Assembly: GCF_001831495.1 (NCBI RefSeq)
Contig: NZ_CP017689.1
Span: forward strand, 3,224,001 to 3,288,000
From: Thalassotalea crassostreae
Lineage (GTDB): Bacteria; Pseudomonadota; Gammaproteobacteria; Enterobacterales; Alteromonadaceae
Direction: 5' to 3'
Length of the DNA: 64,000 nt
The position numbers and the translations under genes are program-made. Under the pieces are notes generated by a model. The model was not told the DNA's origin. It worked only from the letters and a program-made list of their open reading frames with translations, and ran no database searches. Below, piece after piece: positions 11,632 to 20,758 of the stretch; within the stretch, counting starts at the first letter, position 1; each line of letters begins with the position of its first letter.

Positions 11632-13290
11632 ATGCAACAAATATTAAAGCCATTAAAGTTATTTACTTTCACTATATTTTTAGCCTGCTTAATGAATTGT
11701 AGCTCTCAAATGCAAACTGAACACGATTCAGCAACGGCTGAAGAGTTTGTAGTAACGGGCTCTAGAATAAGAGCACAGCAACCTGCCGCAGAAAAAGCTC
11801 GTGCGAGAGCTGCAATGCACATGGAACTAAAAGACAAAGCAGCATCTTATCATCGGATTGACAACAACCAACAAATTTTTAAAACCTATGGCGTTAACCC
11901 AACCATAGACACAAAAAATACGACAGTTTCTACCTTTGCCATGGACGTCGATAATAGTTCTTACAAACTTGCCAGTCACATGTTAGAAAACCAACGAATG
12001 CCTCATAGCGCAGGAATTAGAGTTGAAGAGTTCGTGAATTCACTTGAATACAATTACGCTCAGGCCTCACAAAAATTTGCTGTTAATGCTGAGGTATTCC
12101 CTTCACCTTTTAGACAGGGTTATCATGTCTTGCATGTTGGCATTCAAACACAACAATTAACAGAAGATAATAAACGCGGCAGTAATTTAGTCTTAGTTGC
12201 TGATGTTTCTGGTTCGATGGCTTCTGACAATAAATTAGCACTGCTTAAACAAGCGTTCACCACTTTGGTTTCGCAACTTGATAGTAACGATCAAGTGGCA
12301 ATTGTTGGCTATAGTGATGACGCTTTTGTGGTTTTACCTGCAACGAAAGCAAACAACCAAAGAAAGATCATGGCAGCGATTAATTCGCTAGAAACTCTAG
12401 GTAGCACAAATGCTGAAGAAGGCATTTTATTAGCTTACGAGGTTGCCGAGAAGATGTACTTACCAGGCTTTAATAATCGAGTAATTATAACCTCTGACGG
12501 TATGGCAAACGTAGGTTCTACCGACCCTAAAATGATCTTAAACAAAATTGAAGATTACAAACAAAAAGGAATATTTTTAACTACCGTTGGCGTCGGACTT
12601 GGCATGTACAATGACTATTTACTGGAACAACTTGCCAATAAAGGTAATGGAAATTATTTATATGTTGGCAATCAAGGTGATATCCAAAGTGCATTTGTCG
12701 ATGGGCTATCAAAGCAACTACAAACTGTAGCCAAAGATAGCAAAGTGCAAATCAAGTTCAACCCTAATATGGTGTCGCAATATCGCTTACTCGGCTATGA
12801 AAACCGTGCACTCGAAACAGATGACTTTACCGATGCGACAAAAGATGGCGGTGAAATTGGTGCAGGTCATAGCGTGACTGTTATCTATGAAATCAAATTA
12901 GCAAACGCACTACCAACGCTTGATTTTGCTGACATTAGCATTGCATATAAATTGCCTCAAGGTGAAAAGGTGAATTACATCCACAAGGCAATACCTTACC
13001 AAATCCTCAAAGATACTCTTGCCTCAACCTCTTCAGATAGTAAGCTTTCAATCGCCATGGCAGCTTTTGCCGAGAAACTACGTCAATCATATTGGTCTCG
13101 AGCCTACCGCTATAACGATATTGTGATCATGTTAGATTCATTGCCAACACAGTATCAGCAACAAAAACAAGTTAAGCAATTACGCCGAAATATATACCAA
13201 GCTCAATTGATTGACGACCGCGCTGATCCTTTTGAAAGTGAGCACCCTATTAGCAAGATGAATTTTGACAGAGTACCAGTCATTGAGTAA
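11632..13290 (+). CDS. VWA-domain lipoprotein (YfbK-like) with a TonB-receptor-like N-terminal motif
   Basis: A predicted lipoprotein: residues 1-22 are a signal peptide and Cys23 the lipidated residue (LMNC). After it, residues 37-47 (EEFVVTGSRIR) resemble the start of TonB-dependent receptor plug domains, which is odd for this family. A YfbK-type N-terminal domain follows, then a von Willebrand A domain with an intact MIDAS (Asp191-x-Ser193-x-Ser195 in ADVSGSM), then a C-terminal YfbK-type domain. It probably binds a protein partner in a metal-dependent way at the cell envelope. Downstream are a histidine kinase starting 4 bp after the stop and a response regulator, suggesting that all three act together. 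Function not known. Confidence 0.82.
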   Translation: MQQILKPLKLFTFTIFLACLMNCSSQMQTEHDSATAEEFVVTGSRIRAQQPAAEKARARAAMHMELKDKAASYHRIDNNQQIFKTYGVNPTIDTKNTTVSTFAMDVDNSSYKLASHMLENQRMPHSAGIRVEEFVNSLEYNYAQASQKFAVNAEVFPSPFRQGYHVLHVGIQTQQLTEDNKRGSNLVLVADVSGSMASDNKLALLKQAFTTLVSQLDSNDQVAIVGYSDDAFVVLPATKANNQRKIMAAINSLETLGSTNAEEGILLAYEVAEKMYLPGFNNRVIITSDGMANVGSTDPKMILNKIEDYKQKGIFLTTVGVGLGMYNDYLLEQLANKGNGNYLYVGNQGDIQSAFVDGLSKQLQTVAKDSKVQIKFNPNMVSQYRLLGYENRALETDDFTDATKDGGEIGAGHSVTVIYEIKLANALPTLDFADISIAYKLPQGEKVNYIHKAIPYQILKDTLASTSSDSKLSIAMAAFAEKLRQSYWSRAYRYNDIVIMLDSLPTQYQQQKQVKQLRRNIYQAQLIDDRADPFESEHPISKMNFDRVPVIE

Positions 13291-13294
13291 TCGT

Positions 13295-15064
13295 ATGACT
13301 AATAAAACGACAGCTAGCGTTTATATCGCAATTACTTCTTTTGCGTTAATAATCGCTTCGCTGTTAATCATTGAATATAAGCAAAATAGTCACTTGCTAG
13401 CTGACAATAAAAAGCTAGTTAAAGATGTTGTTCTGGCGACAGTCAAAATCAACATTTCTAATGAGCTTGTGCAATACCCTCAGAATAAAGATGAGTTTTC
13501 AGTTCAATGGCAAAACCTTTACCCAAATGTTTGGGCATTTAAAGATCACAAACAGTTTTACCCGTTTAAATTTAATGGCACGAATAAACAGCAATTGTCT
13601 ATATTGTGGGAACAATATGAAACAGGCAAAAGCGTTACAATGGCCCAGGCGAGTCAAGAACGTATCAACGCTTTGTTTGCTTTGAAAGCAGCAGTAAAGA
13701 CTAAAAATAACCAGCAAATCACTCGCTTGAGTCAGCAATATTTTAGTTTGGTTGAAAATTATCAATTATCGCCGCTAGAAGAGGTGATATCAGCAATTAA
13801 ATTTTTATCCGTTGATAAAGAATCTCGCTGGAATGATGCACTAATAAAACAAGTCGCTTTATCTGGCGGTAAGTTTTTCAAACCGATCAGCTTTTACCTG
13901 TTTAGACAAAATAATCAGTTTAGTAAAACTGATATAGAACATGCGTCAACTCTAGTTACAAACATTTTGGAATCCGCCAATATTGAATCTAAATGGTTTA
14001 ATTATCATCTTGTTCATTTACATAAAAAGCTTGAATTCGCTCTAGATGACTCGCTTAAAAACGATATGATTATCGAGGGTAAGTATCTGCTAAAACACAT
14101 TGATGTTAACACTCAATTATTTGTCCCTTTTAATATCGAACAGCAAATTGCCGATGTCGCTCGAACATTAACAAAACAAGGATTGCTTGGTCCACAAGAT
14201 CAAATAAGTCTTGGCCAAATTGGGCAGCGTTCCTTAATCGATGATGTTGAGATTAATATCGTCAAACCTTCTTGGCAGCGTCAACAAAATCAGCAATTAA
14301 GCTACTTTTTATCAAAAATAGTTTTATTACTCATATTAACCAATCTCTTAATTTTAGTCAGTCGTCAATTTCTGATTAAGCAAACGAGAAAGCAGCAATA
14401 TTTAGCACTTAGAGAGCAATTCATTAATATGGTTAGTCATGAACTTAAAACCCCACTGGCGGCGATTAGGTTGATGAGCGAAACATTAGATAAACGAGCT
14501 AAACGTGAACTCCCGATCAAAGATTATCCCGACAGAATCGTCAATGAAGTCGACAAATTGTGGCTAATGGTTGAAAACTTACTCAACGTAAATCGTGTTG
14601 ATGACAATGGCTTTGTGATCAATAAATCTAAGGTTAATCTATTAACTTTGATGAAACACTGTGAAGAAAAGTTCGCTCATTTAACCGACAAATTGGTTTG
14701 TTTTAGTTATGAAATTGATCCGCAAAAATACATAGATGTCGATCAACAATTGTTTGAATTAGCGATTTCAAATTTGATTTCTAATGCCATAAAATACAAT
14801 GACAAAAACCAAGTGAAGATAGAAATAAGATACGATGATACCGACCACAGCGTTTACTTTATCGATAACGCTGCTGGCATCGACAAAAACGATTGGCATT
14901 TAATTTTTGAAAAATTCAAACGTCTGAATAATCCGACATCAATTTCAGGCACTGGTCTTGGCCTCACCTTAGTTGACTCAATTATTAAAAGGCATCATGG
15001 TCAAATCGCAATTGTTAAGTCCGATGAAAACGGCACAGATTGGAAAATTGCACTTGAACGTTGA
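13295..15064 (+). CDS. Sensor histidine kinase
   Basis: A membrane-bound two-component kinase. One transmembrane helix lies near residues 8-26, a 300-residue periplasmic-type region with no domain I recognise follows, then a second helix near residues 340-360. The HisKA domain carries the phospho-accepting His382 in SHELKTP. The HATPase part shows the N box (NLISNAIKYN), the G1 box (DNAAGI) and the G2 box (GTGLGLTL). I chose ATG 13295, 4 bp after the VWA stop; a TTG at 13265 would overlap the previous gene and add ten residues without a better ribosome site. The cognate regulator follows directly. Confidence 0.88.
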   Translation: MTNKTTASVYIAITSFALIIASLLIIEYKQNSHLLADNKKLVKDVVLATVKINISNELVQYPQNKDEFSVQWQNLYPNVWAFKDHKQFYPFKFNGTNKQQLSILWEQYETGKSVTMAQASQERINALFALKAAVKTKNNQQITRLSQQYFSLVENYQLSPLEEVISAIKFLSVDKESRWNDALIKQVALSGGKFFKPISFYLFRQNNQFSKTDIEHASTLVTNILESANIESKWFNYHLVHLHKKLEFALDDSLKNDMIIEGKYLLKHIDVNTQLFVPFNIEQQIADVARTLTKQGLLGPQDQISLGQIGQRSLIDDVEINIVKPSWQRQQNQQLSYFLSKIVLLLILTNLLILVSRQFLIKQTRKQQYLALREQFINMVSHELKTPLAAIRLMSETLDKRAKRELPIKDYPDRIVNEVDKLWLMVENLLNVNRVDDNGFVINKSKVNLLTLMKHCEEKFAHLTDKLVCFSYEIDPQKYIDVDQQLFELAISNLISNAIKYNDKNQVKIEIRYDDTDHSVYFIDNAAGIDKNDWHLIFEKFKRLNNPTSISGTGLGLTLVDSIIKRHHGQIAIVKSDENGTDWKIALER

Positions 15065-15087
15065 ATTTAGAACACAGGGAGTTAGCT

Positions 15088-15768
15088 TTGGCTAAGCACA
15101 TTTTAATTATTGAGGATGATAAAAACCTCAGACAAACGTTAGCTGATAACCTGGAATTAGATGGCTATATTGTTGATCAAATTGAATTAGTTGCCCAAGC
15201 AAAACAATGGTTAAGTTCGAACTCTGTGGATTTAGTGATCTTAGATATTATGCTTCCCGATGGCAATGGCTACGAACTTGGCCAGTGGATCACCTCAAAT
15301 ACCGATGCGTTAATATTAATGTTGACCGCTCGCAGTTTGGATAATGATGTTATTGAAGGTTTTGTTGCCGGTGCAGATGATTACGTCACTAAACCATATC
15401 GCTCACAAGAATTGTTACTGCGCATCAAAGCACTACTTAGACGACAAAAAAGAATAGACTGCCAACAAAAAGTTGATATCAATGGTTACTTAGTTGATTT
15501 TGACTTACGTGAAATACGTCAAAACGATAGACAGATTCATTTAACTAAAACTGCCTTTGATATATTGCATTTTTTGCACACAAATTTAAATAAAAGCTGT
15601 GGCAGAGAGGAGATACTTCAAAAGGTATGGGGGAATGTATATATTGATAACCGTACCGTTGATAATTTCATTTCAAACTTAAAAAGACAGTTAAACTTAA
15701 CCGACAAGCAGCGGTTTCAAATAAAGACAATACGCGGCATTGGATACAGCTTAGTCAGCAAAGAGTAA
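15088..15768 (+). CDS. OmpR-family response regulator
   Basis: DNA-binding partner of the kinase upstream. The receiver domain has the acidic pocket IEDD at the N-terminus, the phospho-acceptor Asp53 in VILDIMLPDG, and the conserved Lys in TKPY. The C-terminal winged helix ends in IKTIRGIGYSLV, a hallmark of the OmpR/PhoB class. I place the start at TTG 15088, behind AGGGAG at 15076-15081, giving the normal MAKHILIIEDD beginning; the frame is open further back, but those codons overlap the kinase stop. Targets unknown; the VWA operon itself is a reasonable guess. Confidence 0.9.
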   Translation: MAKHILIIEDDKNLRQTLADNLELDGYIVDQIELVAQAKQWLSSNSVDLVILDIMLPDGNGYELGQWITSNTDALILMLTARSLDNDVIEGFVAGADDYVTKPYRSQELLLRIKALLRRQKRIDCQQKVDINGYLVDFDLREIRQNDRQIHLTKTAFDILHFLHTNLNKSCGREEILQKVWGNVYIDNRTVDNFISNLKRQLNLTDKQRFQIKTIRGIGYSLVSKE

Positions 15769-15988
15769 ATAAGGTTTAGATGTTAACTAGGACTTTAGTT
15801 ACTTTTAATCTATTGAGAGATAATAAATTTTATAATTTTTATTAAGTTCGTTGATGAAGTAAAGAATAAGTCCCTAGAAAATGTTAGTATTTCCTAAGAG
15901 CACTTACTTCGAGCTTAACATCTAAAAATCAGCTTAGAAGTAGCAATTTATATTGGCTTGATAACACAAATAAAAATTCGAGTAATCA

Positions 15989-16237
15989 GTGACAGAAATA
16001 ACATTCAAAAAATCTCAAAAAGAAGCATTAATCAGTAAATTACAACACTACTTTGAACAGGAACTTGATCAAGAAATCGGTCAGTTTGACGCTGAATTTT
16101 TGTTAGACTTTTTTAGCAATGAAATGGGCGCGGTATTTTACAATCAAGGCTTGTACGATGCACAAACCATTTTACAAAATAAAGTCGCCGATATTAGCGA
16201 CGCTATTTTCGAAATTGAAAAAACAACGGATATTTAA
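15989..16237 (+). CDS. DUF2164 family protein
   Basis: An 82-residue protein of the DUF2164 family (bacterial, function unknown), recognised from the pattern [26 protein letters not shown] and the following [10 protein letters not shown]. Start codon is GTG. It is soluble and has no signal peptide. The stop is followed after 2 bases by yaiI, so the two are probably translated from one message. Confidence 0.78.
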   Translation: MTEITFKKSQKEALISKLQHYFEQELDQEIGQFDAEFLLDFFSNEMGAVFYNQGLYDAQTILQNKVADISDAIFEIEKTTDI

Positions 16238-16239
16238 TC

Positions 16240-16689
16240 ATGCAAATTTTTGTTGATGCGGACGCCTGCCCTGTTGTGATCAAAGAGATAATATTTAAAG
16301 CCGCTGACAGAACACAAACACAAACCTCATTTTTTGCTAATCACCCAATAAGAGTGGCGCGTTCTAAATATATAAAATTTATCCAAGTACAAAGTGGTTT
16401 TGACGTTGCCGATGATGAAATTGTCAAACGCGTAGCAACAGACGATTTGGTCATTACTCAGGATATTCCCTTAGCCGCAGAAGTGATAGAAAAAGGCGCT
16501 ATTGCTTTAAACCCTCGTGGCGAACTCTATACCTTAAGCAATATAAGGCAGCGTTTAAATATGCGTGACTTTATGGATACCATGCGAGCGAGTGGTGTAC
16601 AAACTGGTGGACCACCAGCATTAAGCCAAGCAGACCGCCAAGCATTCGCTAATCAACTCGATAAATTTCTTAGTGCCAGTAAACGATAA
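16240..16689 (+). CDS. yaiI: YaiI/YqxD family (UPF0178) protein
   Basis: A 149-residue member of the UPF0178 family, which has a PIN-like fold and no settled biochemical role. The family signature is clear: [15 protein letters not shown] at the N-terminus, acidic [12 protein letters not shown] in the middle, and [15 protein letters not shown] near the C-terminus. It begins two bases after the DUF2164 stop. Cytoplasmic. Confidence 0.9.
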   Translation: MQIFVDADACPVVIKEIIFKAADRTQTQTSFFANHPIRVARSKYIKFIQVQSGFDVADDEIVKRVATDDLVITQDIPLAAEVIEKGAIALNPRGELYTLSNIRQRLNMRDFMDTMRASGVQTGGPPALSQADRQAFANQLDKFLSASKR

Positions 16690-16827
16690 ATCTTGGCTAA
16701 AATTAGTGAACAATTCAAAAACTAGATTGGCGCAGATTAAAGCTGTTTTTTCTTCGCTATTTACGGCAAAATAGCACTATATAACGATAATTATCATTAC
16801 AAATTTTATTAAAGAATAAGGCCTATC

Positions 16828-17457
16828 ATGTCAGATTTATCAACTGCTATTAAGCAAATTAAACAAATGCTAACCATGCAAGATGCTATGAACACTAAAG
16901 TAAGTGAAACATGGCGTGAAAATAACTTTGAATGGTATCGCGCTATTTGGGTTGAATGTGCCGAAATGCTAGATCATCACGGTTGGAAGTGGTGGAAACA
17001 TCAAGAGTGTGATGTACCACAAGTACAATTAGAGTTAGTCGATATTTTCCATTTTGGCCTAGCACTGCGTTTGATGAAAGAATCTAACGTTGATGTTATT
17101 GCACAAACACTAGCAGAAGAACTTCAACAATCAGTTGAACATACAGACTTTAAATTAGCTTTAGAAGATTTAGCATCTGCAGCTGTTACAGAAAAAGATT
17201 TCGACGGTAAAAGCTTTACCGCATGTATGGCATTAATGAACATGGATTTAGATGAACTGTTCCGCCAATACGTCGGTAAAAACACATTGAATTTCTTCCG
17301 TCAAGATAACGGTTATAAAGCCGGTACTTACATCAAAATTTGGAATGGCAAAGAAGATAACGAAGTGTTAGCTGACTTAGTCACATCACTTGATAGTAGC
17401 GATGAAAATTTTCAAACCAATGTTTACCAAGGATTACAAGCTGCCTACCCTGCTTAA
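16828..17457 (+). CDS. Dimeric all-alpha dUTP diphosphatase
   Basis: Hydrolyses dUTP to dUMP and pyrophosphate, keeping uracil out of DNA and supplying dUMP for thymidylate. It belongs to the all-alpha (MazG-like) NTP pyrophosphatase superfamily, not the trimeric Dut family. The metal-binding pattern is visible as ECAEMLDHHGWKWWK (ExxE) and LELVDIFHF (ExxD). Length 209 residues. It stands alone between a 138-bp gap and its own terminator at 17479. Confidence 0.85.
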   Translation: MSDLSTAIKQIKQMLTMQDAMNTKVSETWRENNFEWYRAIWVECAEMLDHHGWKWWKHQECDVPQVQLELVDIFHFGLALRLMKESNVDVIAQTLAEELQQSVEHTDFKLALEDLASAAVTEKDFDGKSFTACMALMNMDLDELFRQYVGKNTLNFFRQDNGYKAGTYIKIWNGKEDNEVLADLVTSLDSSDENFQTNVYQGLQAAYPA

Positions 17458-17478
17458 TCTTTAACAACATCTGTTATA

Positions 17479-17502
17479 ATGGGGTCAAATTGACCCCATT
17501 TT
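17479..17502 (+). terminator. Intrinsic terminator after the dUTPase gene
   Basis: AATGGGGTCA pairs with TGACCCCATT around a very small loop, followed by a short T-run. The stem is perfect over 10 bp. Confidence 0.8.
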
Positions 17503-17533
17503 ACTATCTATTAGACAATAATTAGTTAATCGA

Positions 17534-18283
17534 ATGAATGATACTAACCCTATGAAAAGTAACGAAGTTAAAGAACTCGTCCAAGAGTTTGCGGTTGCTA
17601 TTAGTATCAACGAAATTAATTACGCTGTTATGATGTGTAGTCCAAATGATTTGGATGATTTTATCGTAGGTTTTTTATTTACTGAGCAAGTAATAAGTCA
17701 TCGCTATGATATCCACGATATCGATATCAACATAGATAGGCAGCAATATACTGCGATCATTAACGTTGTAGTAGCCAATCGTTGTTTAAGCGAGCTCAAT
17801 GAAAATAATCGGCAAGCTAATGGTAGCGCCAGTTGTGGTATCTGTGGTGTAAAGGCATTGGCACAAGCTATGCCGACATTAATGCCTTTACCGTTATCGA
17901 CACCACCTGACAGTGAAACCTTGTTGGCGGTAAAAGATGATTTAACTCAATGGCAGACATTGGCAAAAGACTGCGGTGCCATGCATGCTGCATGTTTAAT
18001 TAAAGATGGAAAAATAATCGCTTGTCGTGAAGACATAGGTCGTCATAATGCACTAGATAAACTTATAGGATATTGCATTAATCAACAACTGAAACCGAGC
18101 GAATTAACTATTCTAGTGAGTAGTCGTTGTTCGGTAGAGTTAGTAAATAAAACCATCATCACCAAAATTCCTACATTGGCCTGCTTAGCTTCACCTAGTG
18201 AATTAGCAGTTAACCGAGCCAGGCAACATAATTTAAACCTGATCCAAGTACCAAAATATGATCAGCCAATGATTTATAGCTAA
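17534..18283 (+). CDS. fdhD: Formate dehydrogenase accessory sulfurtransferase FdhD
   Basis: FdhD passes sulfur from IscS to the bis-MGD molybdenum cofactor, needed for activity of formate dehydrogenases and relatives. The sulfur-carrying motif is Cys101-Gly-Ile-Cys104 in SASCGICG. The later EDIGRHNALDKLIG and SSRCSVELVNK segments are typical. 249 residues. ATG at 17534; a second Met at codon 7 could also serve, neither having a strong ribosome site. The next gene is a molybdopterin oxidoreductase 43 bp downstream, its likely client. Confidence 0.93.
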   Translation: MNDTNPMKSNEVKELVQEFAVAISINEINYAVMMCSPNDLDDFIVGFLFTEQVISHRYDIHDIDINIDRQQYTAIINVVVANRCLSELNENNRQANGSASCGICGVKALAQAMPTLMPLPLSTPPDSETLLAVKDDLTQWQTLAKDCGAMHAACLIKDGKIIACREDIGRHNALDKLIGYCINQQLKPSELTILVSSRCSVELVNKTIITKIPTLACLASPSELAVNRARQHNLNLIQVPKYDQPMIYS

Positions 18284-18326
18284 TTTGCAGTAAGTTAATA
18301 ACTGTAATTAACTCATCGAGGTCAAT

Positions 18327-20693
18327 GTGACAGACAAAGATAAAACCACAACCAGCATTGAAAACCAGCAAAGCTTTTCTAGCTCTTTTACAGATAAACC
18401 AGAAAAAGCTGGTGGCCTTACATCGCTTACTTCTACGTTAAAGCACATTGTACAATCGCAACAACCTGCAACTAACATCAAGAATTTAATGAAAGCCAAT
18501 AAAGATAAAGGCTTCGATTGTCCTGGCTGCGCGTGGGGAGATCAGAAAGAAGGGTTATTACAGTTTTGTGAAAATGGCGCGAAAGCAATTGCTTGGGAAT
18601 CGACAAGTAAAATGGTCGATGCACAGTTTTTTGCAGAGCATAGCGTCACCAAGCTGCTTAAGCAAAGTGATTACTGGTTAGAGTATCAAGGTCGATTAAC
18701 CGAGCCGATGCAATACAACGCAGAATCTGATCACTATCAGCCTATTTCTTGGGACAATGCATTTGCATTAATCGCAAAGCACTTAACAGCATTATCAACG
18801 CCAAATGAAGCGGAATTTTACACGTCAGGTCGCGCCAGTAATGAAGTCGCCTATTTGTATCAATTATTTGGTCGACTGTATGGCACCAATAATTTTCCAG
18901 ATTGTTCCAATATGTGCCATGAAGCCAGTGGTGTAGCATTAAAAGAATCAATAGGTATTGGCAAAGGCACTGTCGTACTCGAAGATTTTTACCAGGCTGA
19001 TGCTATATTCGTATTTGGTCAAAACCCGGGCACAAACCATCCGAGAATGATGAACGCCTTAAGAAAGGCCGCTCGTAATAATTGTAAAATTGTCACCTTT
19101 AATAACCTTAAGGAAGTCGCGTTAGAGCGTTTTGCTAGTCCACAAGATCCGGTTGAATTGCTCACCCCAAGTGCGACGACAATTAGCCATGCATATTTCA
19201 CTCCGAAACTTGGTGGTGATATGGCGGCGGTGCGCGGTATCGTAAAGGCGATAATTGCACTTAATAAAGGCGCTTTAGATAACAACCGAGCATCAATATT
19301 TGCTGAAGAATTTATTGAGCAACATTGTCAAAACTTAGAACAATACTTAACTGTGGTTGAACAAACAAGTTGGCAAAAAATCGAACAACAATCTGGGTTA
19401 AGCCAAGAACAATTAGAGCAAGCGGCAAATATTTATGTTCAAGCAGATAGTGTTATCTGTACTTGGGCAATGGGCATTACTCAGCACAAACATTCGGTCG
19501 CGACTATTCAAGAAATCACTAATTTGCAATTGCTTTGTGGCAACATTGGCAAACCAGGTGCAGGTCTTTGCCCAGTTAGAGGTCACTCTAACGTGCAAGG
19601 CAACCGCACTATGGGGATTAATGAAAACGCGCCGTTGGAGTTCCTAAACACCTTAACCGATTACCTAGATATCGATATCCCTAAACAGCCTGGTCATAAC
19701 GTTTACCATGCGCTCAATGCGTTACTTAAAAAGCAATCAAAAGTGCTTGTTTGCCTCGGCGGTAATATTGCACAAGCTGCCCCTGACAGCGAACAAACTT
19801 ATCAAGCGTTGCGTAATACCGAATTGAATGTGCAAATCAGTACTAAGTTAAACCGCTCCCATTTGATGGTCGGAAAAAACGCTCTTATTTTACCTTGCTT
19901 AGGTCGCACCGAAATTGACAGAAAAACTAATGGTGAGCAGTTCATTACCGTTGAAGATACGTTTTCAATGGTGCATGCATCACAGGGCAATGTTGAACCA
20001 TTAACCACTTTACTAAAATCAGAGGTGGACATCGTTGCTCATATTGCTCAGCACACATTAGGCTCAGACAAAATCGATTGGCTTGCTTTAGCTAGCGACT
20101 ATTCACGCATACGTTCAATGATAAGTGACACTATCCCTGGCTTTGATAATTTTGAAGAAAAATTAAATGACGTTGGTGGCTTCTATTTAGGCAATAGCGC
20201 TCGAAACCTGCAATGGCATAATCATTCAGGTAAAGCGCAGTTTAGCGCTGCACAATTACCAACTGATATTTTATCGGATAATGTAGCAAATAATGCCGAA
20301 CGAAATGGCATTGATAAGCAACAGATATTCACCTTGCAATCGATGCGTTCTCACGACCAATACAACACCACGATTTATGGCATGAATGATCGTTATCGCG
20401 GTGTAAGTGGTGAGCGTAAAGTACTGTTTATTAACCCTAAAGATGCCGCTCGATTAAAGCTTATTGATGGTGACAAAGTAGATATCACCGCTATCTGGGA
20501 TGATAACCAAACGCGCTGCGTGCATGACTTTATTATTCGTTGTTACGACATCCCTCGTTCAAACCTTGCCGCCTATTATCCAGAAACAAACCCATTAGTC
20601 GCGCTAGATAGCGTCGGCGATAAATCTTTTACTCCGACATCTAAATCAATTGCCGTGATATTGTCGAAAGTTACAGATAATCGCATAATTTAA
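18327..20693 (+). CDS. FdhF/YdeP-type molybdopterin oxidoreductase
   Basis: A 788-residue bis-MGD oxidoreductase of the YdeP branch, cytoplasmic (no Tat signal). The N-terminal FDCPGCAWGDQKEG is typical of YdeP proteins and differs from the 4Fe-4S CxxC motif of classical formate dehydrogenases. The molybdopterin region shows FGQNPGTNHPRMM and the dinucleotide-binding domain lies at the C-terminus (ending with NLAAYYPETNPLVAL). Start is GTG 18327 behind CGAGG; the overlapping ATG would read ATG-TGA. In E. coli YdeP is linked to acid resistance; the substrate is not known. No electron-transfer subunit is encoded nearby. Pairing with fdhD suggests that it needs sulfurated cofactor. Confidence 0.85.
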   Translation: MTDKDKTTTSIENQQSFSSSFTDKPEKAGGLTSLTSTLKHIVQSQQPATNIKNLMKANKDKGFDCPGCAWGDQKEGLLQFCENGAKAIAWESTSKMVDAQFFAEHSVTKLLKQSDYWLEYQGRLTEPMQYNAESDHYQPISWDNAFALIAKHLTALSTPNEAEFYTSGRASNEVAYLYQLFGRLYGTNNFPDCSNMCHEASGVALKESIGIGKGTVVLEDFYQADAIFVFGQNPGTNHPRMMNALRKAARNNCKIVTFNNLKEVALERFASPQDPVELLTPSATTISHAYFTPKLGGDMAAVRGIVKAIIALNKGALDNNRASIFAEEFIEQHCQNLEQYLTVVEQTSWQKIEQQSGLSQEQLEQAANIYVQADSVICTWAMGITQHKHSVATIQEITNLQLLCGNIGKPGAGLCPVRGHSNVQGNRTMGINENAPLEFLNTLTDYLDIDIPKQPGHNVYHALNALLKKQSKVLVCLGGNIAQAAPDSEQTYQALRNTELNVQISTKLNRSHLMVGKNALILPCLGRTEIDRKTNGEQFITVEDTFSMVHASQGNVEPLTTLLKSEVDIVAHIAQHTLGSDKIDWLALASDYSRIRSMISDTIPGFDNFEEKLNDVGGFYLGNSARNLQWHNHSGKAQFSAAQLPTDILSDNVANNAERNGIDKQQIFTLQSMRSHDQYNTTIYGMNDRYRGVSGERKVLFINPKDAARLKLIDGDKVDITAIWDDNQTRCVHDFIIRCYDIPRSNLAAYYPETNPLVALDSVGDKSFTPTSKSIAVILSKVTDNRII

Positions 20694-20723
20694 TTACCTT
20701 TATTGGTGAATTCACACTATAAT
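20694..20723 (+). promoter_or_regulatory. Putative mtnN promoter with palindromic spacer
   Basis: TTACCT (20694-20699), 18-base spacer, TATAAT (20718-20723, perfect -10). The spacer contains GTGAATTCAC (20706-20715), a perfect 10-base palindrome positioned where a repressor could block polymerase. Sequence-based only. Confidence 0.4.
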
Positions 20724-20758
20724 TGCCGCCATTAATAAATGGCATTTGGAAACAAAAA

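Noticed and set aside
16785..16800. Fur-box-like GATAATTATCATTA upstream of the dUTPase
   Set aside because: Contains a 10-base palindrome but matches the 19-base consensus poorly, and the gene has no iron link; AT-rich sequence gives such hits by chance.
17475..17480. TATAAT before fdhD
   Set aside because: It overlaps the dUTPase terminator stem and lacks a well-placed -35; kept only as part of the terminator.
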